From the NCBI GenBank assembly GCA_018648865.1, contig JABGQH010000009.1, forward strand, positions 1 to 64,000: DNA of 64,000 bases, given 5' to 3'. The notes beneath the pieces are model-generated. The model searched no databases and was not told the origin of the DNA. It saw nothing but the letters and a program-made list of their open reading frames with translations. Position numbers and translations under genes: made by a program. The DNA is from Candidatus Peregrinibacteria bacterium (GTDB lineage: Bacteria > Patescibacteriota > Gracilibacteria > Peribacterales > Peribacteraceae). This document shows positions 44,468 through 53,545 of this stretch, piece by piece; within the stretch, counting starts at the first letter, position 1, and every line of letters starts with the position of its first letter.

Positions 44468-44992
44468 ATGAATAATATCTCATCACTAATGGTAATAAGT
44501 CTATTTGCACCACTTTGCCTGCTAACATCCTGTAAAGAAGAAAAGGTATCTATACAGAAGCCAGATAATCTAGAAACTCATAGCCAGCCAATGCCAACAG
44601 GGGGAGTAGTAGTAGATGATAGATTTGGAAAAGAAGTTTGGTTTGCATATGGTTCAATAAATGGAGAAGGGGACACAAGCGCAAATGGAGTATTGCAGGC
44701 ACATTATTTTGAAGATGGCTCTTATGCTCAAGAAATGCAATTAAATATACAAAGACCAGAGGATGGCAGTTTCTTTGAGGCTTGGTTAATTAATCCAGAT
44801 ACAGGTGATTTAATTAGTGCTGGGCATCTGCATACAATGTTTGGAGACGTGCGTCACGCCAACCAATTTACAAGTGATATAGATTATAGGTCCTATACTA
44901 TTGTTCATGTTACAAAAGAATTGGATGACGGTGATCCAAAGCCATCTGATATTTTAGTAGCAAAAGGAACACTTAAGCCCGTAGAACGCTAA
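44468..44992 (+). CDS. Lipoprotein with anti-sigma-like (RskA C-terminal-like) domain
   Basis: A 174-residue predicted lipoprotein; the signal ends LLTSCKEE with Cys at about residue 20. The domain from residue 45 has ANGVLQAHYFEDGSYAQEMQ, FFEAWLINPDTGDLISAGHL and YTIVHVTKELDDGDPKPSDI, the order found in the C-terminal domain of anti-sigma factor RskA-like proteins, often seen as a free secreted domain. It lacks the cytoplasmic zinc-binding part, so it is not an anti-sigma factor as such. TATAAT is exactly six bases before the ATG. It lies just after the TGTAATACA inverted repeat. Confidence 0.72.
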   Translation: MNNISSLMVISLFAPLCLLTSCKEEKVSIQKPDNLETHSQPMPTGGVVVDDRFGKEVWFAYGSINGEGDTSANGVLQAHYFEDGSYAQEMQLNIQRPEDGSFFEAWLINPDTGDLISAGHLHTMFGDVRHANQFTSDIDYRSYTIVHVTKELDDGDPKPSDILVAKGTLKPVER

Positions 44993-45496
44993 GCGTCTTG
45001 GCTATTAGTGATAAATTTTATTTGCTCGTTGTTTCTTCCTCTTCAGATTTTACTCTCTAGGGACTAAAGAGTTGGAAGGCTCATCACCATACTTAATGTA
45101 AGGAAGGCAATGAGGAACGCGTGCATTAGCACTACATTGGAAGAAACACGTTGTGTGAAGTGTTTCACGTTACTTATCATACGGGACGGGGGGCAAGCAG
45201 AGCAGTGTACGGAATAGGCACTTGTTGTCTAGTAAGAAGTGATTAATTCCATTATATGAACAAACTCTTTGTTCAATGTCATACTTTATGGCTATAGCTA
45301 GCCAAATAGGAATAGTTTCATAGTTTAATTTAAGAAGGAAAATAGTTGTATAAAAAATGTATACACAAATGTCTAAAAAACAGCATAATCCGCTTTAAAT
45401 GGTCACTTACTCAATTAGATCTCAAATAAAAATCATATATTTCATTTAGTAATTTGCAATCTTGTATGGCATCTAGTTACATGCTTATATATAAAT
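44993..45496. other. 504-bp non-coding gap with local hairpins
   Basis: No convincing protein frame. Small hairpins occur (GTGC-ATTA-GCAC; AAACAC...GTGTTT) and the centre (about 45090-45230) is more GC-rich than its surroundings. I looked for a preQ1-type riboswitch before the VUT transporter and for tRNA, SRP, RNase P and tmRNA signatures and saw none. A TTATAT six bases before the next ATG may be its promoter. Confidence 0.4.
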
Positions 45497-46195
45497 ATGA
45501 AACCTCTAAAATATTTTGATGTTGTAGTCTCTTTCTTTGTAGCAGCCTTGCTAATTAGCAACATTTCATCTTCTGCAAAGATTGTTGATTGGGGTTTCTC
45601 TATTTTCGGCTTAAGGCTAGCGTTTGATGCAGGAACATTGCTGTTTCCTATTAGTTATATATTTGGAGACATCCTTACAGAAGTATATGGGTATCAAAAA
45701 GCACGCAGAGCTATTTGGATCGGATTTTTCATGAGCGCAATTATGAGTGGCTACTTCTTGTTAGTTCAAAAAATGCCAGGAGAAGAGCAATGGCTGCTGT
45801 ATGCAGGTAATGATGCATATTCCTCAATACTAGGTGGTGTGAGTACTGGGGGGATCGTTATTGCAAGTTTATGTGCATACTTGTTTGGTGAGCTAAGCAA
45901 CTCTGTAATTTTGGCTAAGATGAAAGTACTAATGAATGGCAGATATTTGTGGATGAGGACTATTGGATCTACTTTGATTGGTCAGATTATTGATTCTGTA
46001 ATTTTTGTAACTATTGCCTGTTTATTAGGTGTTTTCCCATGGGAAATAGCTGTGAGTCTGATTATCGCAAATTACATTTTCAAAGTTTCGATAGAAGTCT
46101 TATTCACGCCATTAACGTATAAGATTGTTGATTTCCTTAAAAAGGAAGAGGGATTAGACTATTTTGACACAAATACTAAATTCTCGATCGTTTGA
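45497..46195 (+). CDS. VUT-family (YhhQ/DUF165) queuosine-precursor transporter
   Basis: A 232-residue membrane protein with about six helices matching the VUT family: FVAALLISNISSSAKI at the start, FPISYIFGDILTEVYGYQKARRAIW, and RTIGSTLIGQIIDSVIFV. In E. coli the homologue YhhQ imports queuosine precursors (preQ0/preQ1) used for tRNA modification. No tgt or que genes are in the window, so the substrate is inferred from the family. It is preceded by a 500-base non-coding gap. Confidence 0.87.
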   Translation: MKPLKYFDVVVSFFVAALLISNISSSAKIVDWGFSIFGLRLAFDAGTLLFPISYIFGDILTEVYGYQKARRAIWIGFFMSAIMSGYFLLVQKMPGEEQWLLYAGNDAYSSILGGVSTGGIVIASLCAYLFGELSNSVILAKMKVLMNGRYLWMRTIGSTLIGQIIDSVIFVTIACLLGVFPWEIAVSLIIANYIFKVSIEVLFTPLTYKIVDFLKKEEGLDYFDTNTKFSIV

Positions 46196-46202
46196 TAATA
46201 AA

Positions 46203-47045
46203 CTATTTGGATTCCTCTGGCATCACACCAAAGATGTGCAAGTAAACTGAGGATCGCAATTCATCATCAATTGGTCCAATTACACTAAGCCTTTCAATAA
46301 CTCTTTTTAATTCCATCGCATGCATTTCTGCAATTTTATCCTCTTTTTCTAGCTGTAATTGTTTTTCTACCTCTGGATTAACTTTATTAAGATATTGATT
46401 AGATCTTGCTTTGCTTAATGATCGTTTAACAGAATTTGATCTTTTACTCTTATCATTTTGGTATCTACTGATTTTATTTTCCAAATATCCATTTCTAAGA
46501 CTATTTTTATCATTTAAATTTGAATGAATCTCAGACATAACATTTTTAGATCTTTGCTCTTTAATTTGTCTAACACTTATTCTTTTTCTGTGTAAGAAAC
46601 TTGTTCTGCTTTGTGTTCGAGATTTTTTTAATGCTTCCCACTGGTTTCTCCATGCCATTTCTTTTTCCTTCAATGCTGCTTCTTTTTCTTCTCTTTGAAT
46701 AGCGAAGAGAGATTTAGCATTACTCATCATTCTTTGACGAGCTCTTAACTGAATCTTATTTTTTAAAGAATGCAATAGTGGTAATTGGCTTAGCAGATCG
46801 TTTTCTTCTTGTATTCTACTTTCTACCCAAGCTTTTAAATCTTCTCTTTCTTTCATTATATCTTTTTGAATTTCTTTTAGTGCAGCAAAGGACCTTGCAT
46901 ATTCATTTTCTTGTACGTCTCTTTGTTGATTAATTGTTTGAATATTTTCACTTAATACATTTATATCAACTTCTGATGCACTTGCTAGGCAAGGCAAGAT
47001 TATTACTGCTGTAACCAATGTATAGATAGATAATGAATGTTTCAT
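46203..47045 (-). CDS. Secreted coiled-coil protein
   Basis: A 280-residue exported protein. The ORF track begins much further upstream; the ATG at 47045 gives a clean signal peptide, MKHSLSIYTLVTAVIILPCL with cleavage near ASASE. The rest is one long highly charged helical region rich in Lys, Arg, Gln and Glu (FAALKEIQKDIMKEREDLKA, KEMAWRNQWEALKKSRTQSR), almost certainly a coiled coil. No family is recognised. It converges on the VUT gene with seven bases between and is divergent from the TPM gene. Confidence 0.6.
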   Translation of the reverse strand: MKHSLSIYTLVTAVIILPCLASASEVDINVLSENIQTINQQRDVQENEYARSFAALKEIQKDIMKEREDLKAWVESRIQEENDLLSQLPLLHSLKNKIQLRARQRMMSNAKSLFAIQREEKEAALKEKEMAWRNQWEALKKSRTQSRTSFLHRKRISVRQIKEQRSKNVMSEIHSNLNDKNSLRNGYLENKISRYQNDKSKRSNSVKRSLSKARSNQYLNKVNPEVEKQLQLEKEDKIAEMHAMELKRVIERLSVIGPIDDELRSSVYLHIFGVMPEESK

Positions 47046-47198
47046 AGTATTTGGAGAAAGTTGTGACAGGAGTGGCAGAATACAGAATGGTATAATGATG
47101 TCAAATATTCTGCTCAAATGGACAAAACAAAATAATGATTTTGTAATAAATATCAGCATTTCACTTATGTGATATTTAGTGTGTATAATATTTTGTAT

Positions 47199-47978
47199 AT
47201 GAAGTTAAAGTGGTTTTCAGTATGTATTTGTTTGGCATTTGCAACTCCAATTGTTGCATCTGCTGCATTTTCACTTCCTCCAAACGATGGGTATCTTACA
47301 GATGATGCCTCTCTTATAGATGCTACGCAGGAGCAGGTTATAGAAAGTGCCCTATCCGGATTAGCAGATCAAACTGGCCAGTTTATTGTTGTGTTCTTTA
47401 TAGAGAGCTTACTTGGTTATGATGTTGACGATATAACAGATCAAGTTAGAGAAGAGTGGGATTTACCATCAAATAGTGTTTTGTTACTTTTCTCATACAG
47501 CGATAGAATCGCTAATGTTTCAACTGACTTTCAACTAAGTACTATTTTTAGTGATCAGGTAAGAAATGGAATTGTGGAGAAAGATATTATGCCTAGTGTA
47601 AGGGAAGGAAAATACAACAAAGCTATTTTGAGTGGTGTAGAGAGCATCATGAATCACATAACTGGGAAGTACACTGAAGAGAGGTATTACACTGGCCTTG
47701 AGTCGAGTAAGTCATTGGCTGTTACATTGCTTTATGCAATTGTCTTCTTATTTGCTTTGTCTTGGTTGCTTGGAACAATTGCTATATTCACATTCAATAG
47801 AAGGTATTCAATCGCAGGTACTTTAATAGGTCCAATTGTTGGTGTCATACTATTACAGAAACATGGAATGTGGCTTAGTATCCCACCATTCTTGCTACTG
47901 GGGGTGCTGTCTGATTATTTTGTTTTCAAATTATATAAATCCTGTGTTCCAAAAAGAAGAAGGAAGAGATCAAAGTAA
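47199..47978 (+). CDS. TPM-domain membrane protein (YgcG-like)
   Basis: A 259-residue protein. A signal peptide (WFSVCICLAFATPIVASAA) is followed by a TPM domain of about residues 25-160: NDGYLTDDASLIDATQEQVI, TGQFIVVFFIESLLGYDVDD and NSVLLLFSYSDRIANVSTDF. Two helices near the C-terminus (about 177-235) hold it in the membrane, and the end is a basic KRRRKRSK. TPM domains occur in photosystem-assembly and YgcG-type proteins; their general function is unclear. TATAAT lies nine bases before the ATG, giving a leader of at most a few bases. Confidence 0.8.
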   Translation: MKLKWFSVCICLAFATPIVASAAFSLPPNDGYLTDDASLIDATQEQVIESALSGLADQTGQFIVVFFIESLLGYDVDDITDQVREEWDLPSNSVLLLFSYSDRIANVSTDFQLSTIFSDQVRNGIVEKDIMPSVREGKYNKAILSGVESIMNHITGKYTEERYYTGLESSKSLAVTLLYAIVFLFALSWLLGTIAIFTFNRRYSIAGTLIGPIVGVILLQKHGMWLSIPPFLLLGVLSDYFVFKLYKSCVPKRRRKRSK

Positions 47979-47998
47979 TTCTTTGCTAGAATATATGT

Positions 47999-48934
47999 AT
48001 GAACTCAATTCTGTTTGCATACTTTCTTCATCATTTTAATCTAGGTCAGCAGAACAATTCTTTGGCAGCTGCTCAGACTCAAAACGTTGTTAGTACAACG
48101 AATGCAGTTCTTTCTGTAGAACATGAGCAGGCTACTGTTAGGTCATTTCCTCGTGGCTCTACTAGGATTCCGTTTTTAAATTTAAGTTTAAAAACATCTT
48201 GTGATGAAGACGTGATTTTAGATGGGATTACTGTACGTCATAGGGGGTTAGGGAGTGCACAGGATATTAGTTCTGTATATTTACTAGCTGATAATAGGAG
48301 AATAACAAGGGGACGAACTGTTCCAAAAGATGGAGAAGTGCACTTTAATATTCGCAATATTGTTATTAAAGCATGTTCAACTAAGCTAATTACTGTTGCA
48401 GCAGATATTTCTGCAGATGCAGCTATAGATTCGCAGCATGGGTTTTATATTGATGATGCTAAGGATGTCTCGACAAATTCAAATGTCTACCTTTCCGCCA
48501 GACCTGATTTGAAACAAAACAATGTCTATAGGACAGCTACAAAGAAAGCAGGGACTATCAATGTTACCTATGCGAACATTTCAAGCAGGATCAAGTACGG
48601 ATTGCGCAGAAAGGTAATGAGATTTCTACTTAAAGCAGACTCCGTTTCTAATCATAAAATTTCTGCAATTACGATTAGTAATCGCGGAAGTGCTAAAGAT
48701 GATAATTTGAAAAATATATTTATAGAAACAGGAACGCAGGTAATTACTCCTGTTGTTAGCCAAATGAATGGTGATTCAATTGATTTGATTTTTGATCCTC
48801 CTTTTATCTTAAACAAAAACCAAGAAAGATTGTTTTCTGTTAGAGCAGACGTAATGGCAAAGAGATCAAGAACCGTGCAGCTAATTATAGAAGAACCGAG
48901 TGATATAATTTCTATACCTGTTAGTGGAAGATAA
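47999..48934 (+). CDS. Putative surface protein with two related halves
   Basis: A 311-residue protein with a short hydrophobic N-terminus and no other helix. I see an internal duplication: residues 45-150 and 195-300 share a layout of beta strands (ILDGITVRHRGLGSAQDISS with ISAITISNRGSAKDDNLKNI; then a strand, a G/NGD turn, IRNIVIKACSTKLITVAADI with FILNKNQERLFSVRADVM). This looks like two Ig-like beta sandwiches. No family name can be given. TAGAAT is exactly six bases before the ATG. It follows the TPM gene by 20 bases and could also be read through. Confidence 0.6.
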   Translation: MNSILFAYFLHHFNLGQQNNSLAAAQTQNVVSTTNAVLSVEHEQATVRSFPRGSTRIPFLNLSLKTSCDEDVILDGITVRHRGLGSAQDISSVYLLADNRRITRGRTVPKDGEVHFNIRNIVIKACSTKLITVAADISADAAIDSQHGFYIDDAKDVSTNSNVYLSARPDLKQNNVYRTATKKAGTINVTYANISSRIKYGLRRKVMRFLLKADSVSNHKISAITISNRGSAKDDNLKNIFIETGTQVITPVVSQMNGDSIDLIFDPPFILNKNQERLFSVRADVMAKRSRTVQLIIEEPSDIISIPVSGR

Positions 48935-49046
48935 ATATTGTCTTTACTGTGAACAATTCGTAATTATGCTCTGGTGCCATATCTAAACTGTACGTTCTAT
49001 TAAAGTCATGGCAAACTACATAGGATCAATTTCTTGTCTGCTTATT

Positions 49047-50012
49047 ATGATTTCAAATAGTATAAAAAAAATGTCAGTTGTAGCACTAGGTGTTTTATTA
49101 ATTACAGCTTGTGTTAAACAAAATGCAGACGGAGGTGAGCTACCTCCAGAGGAGGTTCTAATGAAATCAGTTATTGCTGCTATGCAAACTGAATCAGCAA
49201 AATTTGATGTAGAAGGGAATATTCAAGTAAATAAACCTGATAGCTTAATAAATGCTAGCGCAGTTATTAAAGGACGACAGGATGCGATGGGAAAACAGTC
49301 ACACTTTTCTGCAGATATTCATCTTGTTTCTAACAATGCTTCTGAATCGCTGTCATTGGATACAAAAATTAAAATTACTACTCTAGGTCCAGACGAAATA
49401 TATTTGATGGTAGATGAATTGATTGCAGATGGAGAGAACCCATTATTTTCTGAATCATTAGTAAAAATGTTCACTGGAAAATGGATCACTGTTAAAAGTA
49501 ACGAGTCCGATATGGGTAATTCTACTGTAAGTCCTGATCCCAGATTATTACGTGCACAGGCAAAAGTTGTTAGAGTAAAGGAAGAATTGCCTTTCACGTC
49601 TATTGATGACAATGACACGTATCATTATTCGGTATCTGTAGATCCAGAAAAGTTAGCTCTATACTTAGAAGAAGTATCAAAGGAACAGGGTGAAGAGTTT
49701 GATAGTGAAATGCTTATGGAAATGTACAACACATTAATAGCATCAGGAGAAATTTGGATAGATGCAGATACATTTAATGTTAGAAAGATAGTGTGGAATA
49801 TTGATTCACTTATTACGCAAGATGGCACAGTAATTTCAGGAGAAATGGATGTTATGTTCTCTGATTTTAATAATGTAGAGCCAATACTTCCCCCAGATGA
49901 GAGTATTAGCATCACAGAAGCAATGGGCTCTATATTTGGGTCTCAATTACAAGACGAAGACGATCAATCTATACAATTAATGCTTCAGCAATCAATTCCA
50001 CTTAATGAGTAA
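49047..50012 (+). CDS. LppX/LprAFG-like lipoprotein
   Basis: A 321-residue predicted lipoprotein with lipobox LLITAC. The track starts at 49008, which puts 34 residues before the Cys; the ATG at 49047 gives a more usual signal. The mature part has a pattern of long strands with SAKFDVEGNIQVNKP, KIKITTLGPDEIYLMVDELI, GKWITVK and ASGEIWIDADTFNVRKIVWN, resembling LppX/LprG-type proteins that bind a lipid in a beta cone. The function here is unknown. Its stop overlaps the next ATG by one base, so it is coupled to the PKD gene. Confidence 0.65.
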   Translation: MISNSIKKMSVVALGVLLITACVKQNADGGELPPEEVLMKSVIAAMQTESAKFDVEGNIQVNKPDSLINASAVIKGRQDAMGKQSHFSADIHLVSNNASESLSLDTKIKITTLGPDEIYLMVDELIADGENPLFSESLVKMFTGKWITVKSNESDMGNSTVSPDPRLLRAQAKVVRVKEELPFTSIDDNDTYHYSVSVDPEKLALYLEEVSKEQGEEFDSEMLMEMYNTLIASGEIWIDADTFNVRKIVWNIDSLITQDGTVISGEMDVMFSDFNNVEPILPPDESISITEAMGSIFGSQLQDEDDQSIQLMLQQSIPLNE

Positions 50013-51988
50013 TGGATACTAACCAACAATCTGTAGACGGCATTTCGGTTGATCAGCCGGCAATTTCGAAAGCTAATCCTAATATTAAGATGGCTTTATT
50101 GATTATTTTTTTAACGCCATATGTAATATTTGTTTTTTGGTGCTTATTCTTGTTGGCATTTTTGCCAAATGCAAAAGGGGACTTTGAACAGCTAATACCG
50201 CTTGGTGTAATGAGTGGATTTTCTGGCGCTGCAGTTTTATCAATAATCGCTGCATTCTTATTAAAGAGGATTGTATTTGCAGATAAACAGAGAATAATTA
50301 CAATCTTAGGAGTAACAAAAATATCTGCTGTGATATTGCCAGGAATAATTATTGCTTTATTTACAGTATATAAAATACAACAAGAGCCATCCCTATCATT
50401 GCAGATACTGGCTCCAGAGATTCAAGGAAAATTAATTGCCCCTTTAACAATTACATTTGGTCTAAATGAAGCTGCAGATGTATTAAGTAGAAGGGGACTG
50501 AGTATAGAATCAATTTCTTGGGATTTCGAAGGAGACGGGGAAGCTAATGAGGAAACAATCGAAACAGAGTCAACTGCATACTACGAAGACAAAGGAACAT
50601 ATGACGTTGCTGTGAAACTTACTTTGACTGATGGTTCATTTAGATATATATATAGAAAACTACTTATCGCAGATGCTGTATTTTCTGTCTTTCCAATTCA
50701 GCCAATAGTAGACGAGCCAGTTACACTTAGTATTGAACACATGATTAATGATCCTGTTAAGCTAGTAGAAGCAAAATGGGATTTTCAAAGTGACGGAGAA
50801 ATAGATGAAATAACAGACAAAACAGATGTTTCATTTACTTATCCTAGAACTGGATTAAACACAGTTACTGTAACAATGCTTCTTAGTAATCAAACTCTGT
50901 TAACAATGCAAAGGGAGATTACAATTACAGACCCTCCTCCACTTCCTTTCCCAGTAAGTATAGAAACTGATCCAATTAACCTAATTGGACCTGCTCCTTT
51001 TGGTATTTTATTTAGCATAGAAACCAGTGAGCCATTTCAAAGTGTAGATTGGGACTTAGGAGACGGTAATAAGGCAAGTGGAGATCGCATAGGCCATACT
51101 TTTGAAGATAACGGTAATTATTACGTCACAGCAGAGGTCAGGTCTAATAGCGGTGTAGTTGCACGCGTGAGTAAAACAGTTCGTGTTGTAGATGTATTAA
51201 GGTTACCGGATCTAAAATTCGTAGGAACACCAGATATAAGAGGTAGAAAGATTTCTGGTGAAGTTCCTTTGCAAATTGAGGTAAGTCCAGAAACAAATCA
51301 ACCATTAATTGATTTTGTTTGGGAGGCTCCAAATGCTACGGCTGTTGAATCTACTGACACTGTGTTAAAGGCAATTTATAGAAGGCCAGGAACATATACA
51401 GCAACAATGATTGCAACTGGGCCATCTAAAAATGTTTTAAGAATGTCGCTAACAATAGAGGTATTACCTCCAAGTTCTATAATCGCAATTCGTATGAGTC
51501 CAGAGGGCGGTGTTTCTCCTCTCCTAGTTCGTTTTGATGCATCTGAAACTGTAATACCAGATGAAGAAATCACTGGGTTTGAATGGAAGTTTGGAGACGG
51601 TATACAATCTTCTCCTATACAAAGTGGTGCACAGATTGAGTATCTATTTGAACAACCTGGTACTTACAGAATATTAGTTACTGCATTTACAACTAGTGGA
51701 AAAACATTCAGCGCAGAAAGAACTATAGTAGTACGTGCTCCTGTATTAGATGCTTGTTTCACAACTAGTAGAACATCAGGCAAAGCGCCACTAGGTGTTA
51801 GCTTTGATATGTCTTGTACTACAGGTAGATCAGACGATATAGAATGGGACTTTGGAGATGGTTCAACAACAGACGAGAATAATCCTATCCATGTATTCGA
51901 GAGACCAGGTACATATAATGTTATCCTTTCTCTAAAAGATGAACAGGGCTCATTGAGCCAAGAAATGCTTACTATTACTTCCCAATAA
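50012..51988 (+). CDS. Membrane protein with about six PKD-like domains
   Basis: A 658-residue protein. Three helices at about residues 28-50, 68-90 and 98-120 anchor it. The outer part, from residue 135 on, is a chain of PKD-like modules, each with a WDFxxDG / WDxGDG strand and a GxYxVxxx strand: SWDFEGDGEANEE, KWDFQSDGEIDE, VDWDLGDGNKAS, a variant FVWEAPNAT, FEWKFGDGIQSS and IEWDFGDGSTTDE. PKD modules are surface protein-protein or glycan-binding spacers. It is coupled to the lipoprotein upstream and followed by a 30-residue membrane peptide gene, all on one strand. Confidence 0.83.
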   Translation: MDTNQQSVDGISVDQPAISKANPNIKMALLIIFLTPYVIFVFWCLFLLAFLPNAKGDFEQLIPLGVMSGFSGAAVLSIIAAFLLKRIVFADKQRIITILGVTKISAVILPGIIIALFTVYKIQQEPSLSLQILAPEIQGKLIAPLTITFGLNEAADVLSRRGLSIESISWDFEGDGEANEETIETESTAYYEDKGTYDVAVKLTLTDGSFRYIYRKLLIADAVFSVFPIQPIVDEPVTLSIEHMINDPVKLVEAKWDFQSDGEIDEITDKTDVSFTYPRTGLNTVTVTMLLSNQTLLTMQREITITDPPPLPFPVSIETDPINLIGPAPFGILFSIETSEPFQSVDWDLGDGNKASGDRIGHTFEDNGNYYVTAEVRSNSGVVARVSKTVRVVDVLRLPDLKFVGTPDIRGRKISGEVPLQIEVSPETNQPLIDFVWEAPNATAVESTDTVLKAIYRRPGTYTATMIATGPSKNVLRMSLTIEVLPPSSIIAIRMSPEGGVSPLLVRFDASETVIPDEEITGFEWKFGDGIQSSPIQSGAQIEYLFEQPGTYRILVTAFTTSGKTFSAERTIVVRAPVLDACFTTSRTSGKAPLGVSFDMSCTTGRSDDIEWDFGDGSTTDENNPIHVFERPGTYNVILSLKDEQGSLSQEMLTITSQ

Positions 51989-51993
51989 TTAAA

Positions 51994-52086
51994 ATGAAGC
52001 AAAAAAAAGTTGTCCGAATCGTAGCTACTGTAGGTGCTTTAGCAATTGTTGCAGCAGCCTTATTGCCTGTGTTAAGCGCTTTCTAG
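51994..52086 (+). CDS. 30-residue hydrophobic peptide
   Basis: Below the ORF track cut-off. The frame MKQKKVVRIVATVGALAIVA continues AAALLPVLSAF and stops with TAG; it has a basic N-terminus and one hydrophobic helix. It starts six bases after the PKD gene and ends one base before the tsaD stop. Clean charge and hydrophobic pattern suggest a real small membrane protein, but its function is unknown. Confidence 0.5.
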   Translation: MKQKKVVRIVATVGALAIVAAALLPVLSAF

Positions 52087-53103
52087 TTAGTCAGATGCTT
52101 TTCCAGATTTAAATGACTCATATGCGAGATCACCTTTTTCCCGAAAGAGAAAATATCCAGCTGCAGCAATCATAGACCCGTTATCTGTACAGTATTTTAT
52201 TTTTGTAGGGCATCGAACAGTTTTATCTTTGAAAGTAGAATTCACGATCTCTCTTAAATGATTATTAGCAGATACTCCACCAACAATATGAATTTCATTA
52301 CATTCATCATGTTCAGATACTGCTCGTTTTAATCTATCTACAAGATGAGCGCATATAGCATTCTCGTAAGACGCAGAAATATCAACAAGTTGCTTATCTG
52401 TAAGTGATTCAGGCGTATCGATATTTAGATCTCTTAAAAGATATTTAAGTGATGTCTTTAGTCCAGAGAAACTAAAATCTAGTGATTTATCATTTGCTAG
52501 AGGTAGAGGAAACTTATGTGAAGTAGCATCTCCATCTATTGCAGTTTTGCTAATCGATGGGCCACCAGGGTAGGGGAGCCCTAGCTGAATTGCTCCTTTA
52601 TCGAATGCTTCTCCTGCTGCATCATCTTTTGTTGATCCAAGTAATATTCCCTCTGTATGAGACTTTCTAAGCCAAAGATCTGTATGACCGCCAGAAACAG
52701 ATAAAGTTAAAATTGGATAACTTGGTTCATCCTCACATTCCAACCATACGGATGATAAATGACCTAAGGTGTGATTAACTCCAATTAATGGCTTATTCCA
52801 TATTGAGCAGAATGCTCTAGCAGTAGATGTGCCTACCAAAAGAGAGCCAAGTAATCCGGGCCCCTTTGTTACTGCTACTGCATCAATGTCCATTGCAGAA
52901 AGATTAGCCTCACTAAGTGCAGTATTTAGTACAGGAATCATATATTCAACTTGAGCTCTGGCAGCTTCCTCTGGGATAACTCCTCCTGCATTCTCAAAAA
53001 GCTCAATTGAGCTGCTAGTTACATTAGATAAAACCTTTCTTCCATCTTCTACTATTGCAACAGAGGTTTCATCGCACGATGTTTCTATTCCTAGTATTAG
53101 CAC
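52087..53103 (-). CDS. tsaD: tRNA N6-adenosine threonylcarbamoyltransferase TsaD
   Basis: A 338-residue TsaD (Gcp/Kae1) that places the threonylcarbamoyl group on A37 of ANN-reading tRNAs. Landmarks: LGIETSCDETSVAIV at the N-terminus, the metal site HxxxH in GVNHTLGHLSS, SVSGGHTDLW, FDKGAIQLGLPYPGGP and the final FRCPTK-like region with DNGSMIAAAGY. The start is GTG; TATACT sits exactly six bases before it, as for holA, which supports the GTG and a leaderless transcript. tsaB, tsaC and tsaE are not in the window. Confidence 0.96.
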   Translation of the reverse strand: MLILGIETSCDETSVAIVEDGRKVLSNVTSSSIELFENAGGVIPEEAARAQVEYMIPVLNTALSEANLSAMDIDAVAVTKGPGLLGSLLVGTSTARAFCSIWNKPLIGVNHTLGHLSSVWLECEDEPSYPILTLSVSGGHTDLWLRKSHTEGILLGSTKDDAAGEAFDKGAIQLGLPYPGGPSISKTAIDGDATSHKFPLPLANDKSLDFSFSGLKTSLKYLLRDLNIDTPESLTDKQLVDISASYENAICAHLVDRLKRAVSEHDECNEIHIVGGVSANNHLREIVNSTFKDKTVRCPTKIKYCTDNGSMIAAAGYFLFREKGDLAYESFKSGKASD

Positions 53104-53197
53104 AAGCTTAGTATACGTAAAATTGAGGATAATGAAGAGATAGATTAATAAAAATTGTAATACAATTTATTATATAATGAAGATTAGATTTCGTATT

Positions 53198-53218
53198 CCC
53201 TCTCCCGGCGGGAGAGGG
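53198..53218. repeat. REP-like GC-rich hairpin
   Basis: CCCTCTCCC-GGC-GGGAGAGGG is a 9-bp perfect stem, followed by TTAGGGAGAGGGGGTGA. This sequence type is a well-known dispersed intergenic repeat in many unrelated bacterial genomes and differs strongly in composition from its surroundings. Confidence 0.7.
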
Positions 53219-53545
53219 TTAGGGAGAGGGGGTGATCACCATAAAGGACAAAGTACATAATTTATTTACTAAAATAATTCATTACATGTTCATTTTTTGT
53301 CTTGATACAAAAAACGAACCAAAAAAGATCAAGACAAACGCAGACTCGCTCGTCGCATACTTGCTAGACATAAGTTTAACTCACAGAGACAAGTCATCTG
53401 TTCGTGTATCACTAGAAACTATGCAATGCTCCTCTCTCAAACAAGTGCGCTTGCATTTTATGCTTAAGGCTCAAAGCTTATAGCTTAAAGCTATTTAAAC
53501 CGTTCCATTGCTTCACTGTTATACTGCTTCACTGTTTTACTGATA
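53219..53545. other. Non-coding gap with short repeats
   Basis: The 83-residue ORF here looks spurious. At 53509-53540 the unit TGCTTCACTGTTNTAC occurs twice in tandem. At 53469-53492 an AAGCTTATAGCTTAAAGCT stretch resembles the region at 55204-55265. Nothing else is recognised. Confidence 0.45.

Noticed and set aside
45300-45496. preQ1 riboswitch before the VUT transporter
   Set aside because: No preQ1-I or preQ1-II hairpin with the A-rich tail could be found.
53232-53483. 83-residue plus-strand ORF
   Set aside because: It begins inside the REP-like hairpin, has no -10 or family resemblance and spans short nucleotide repeats.
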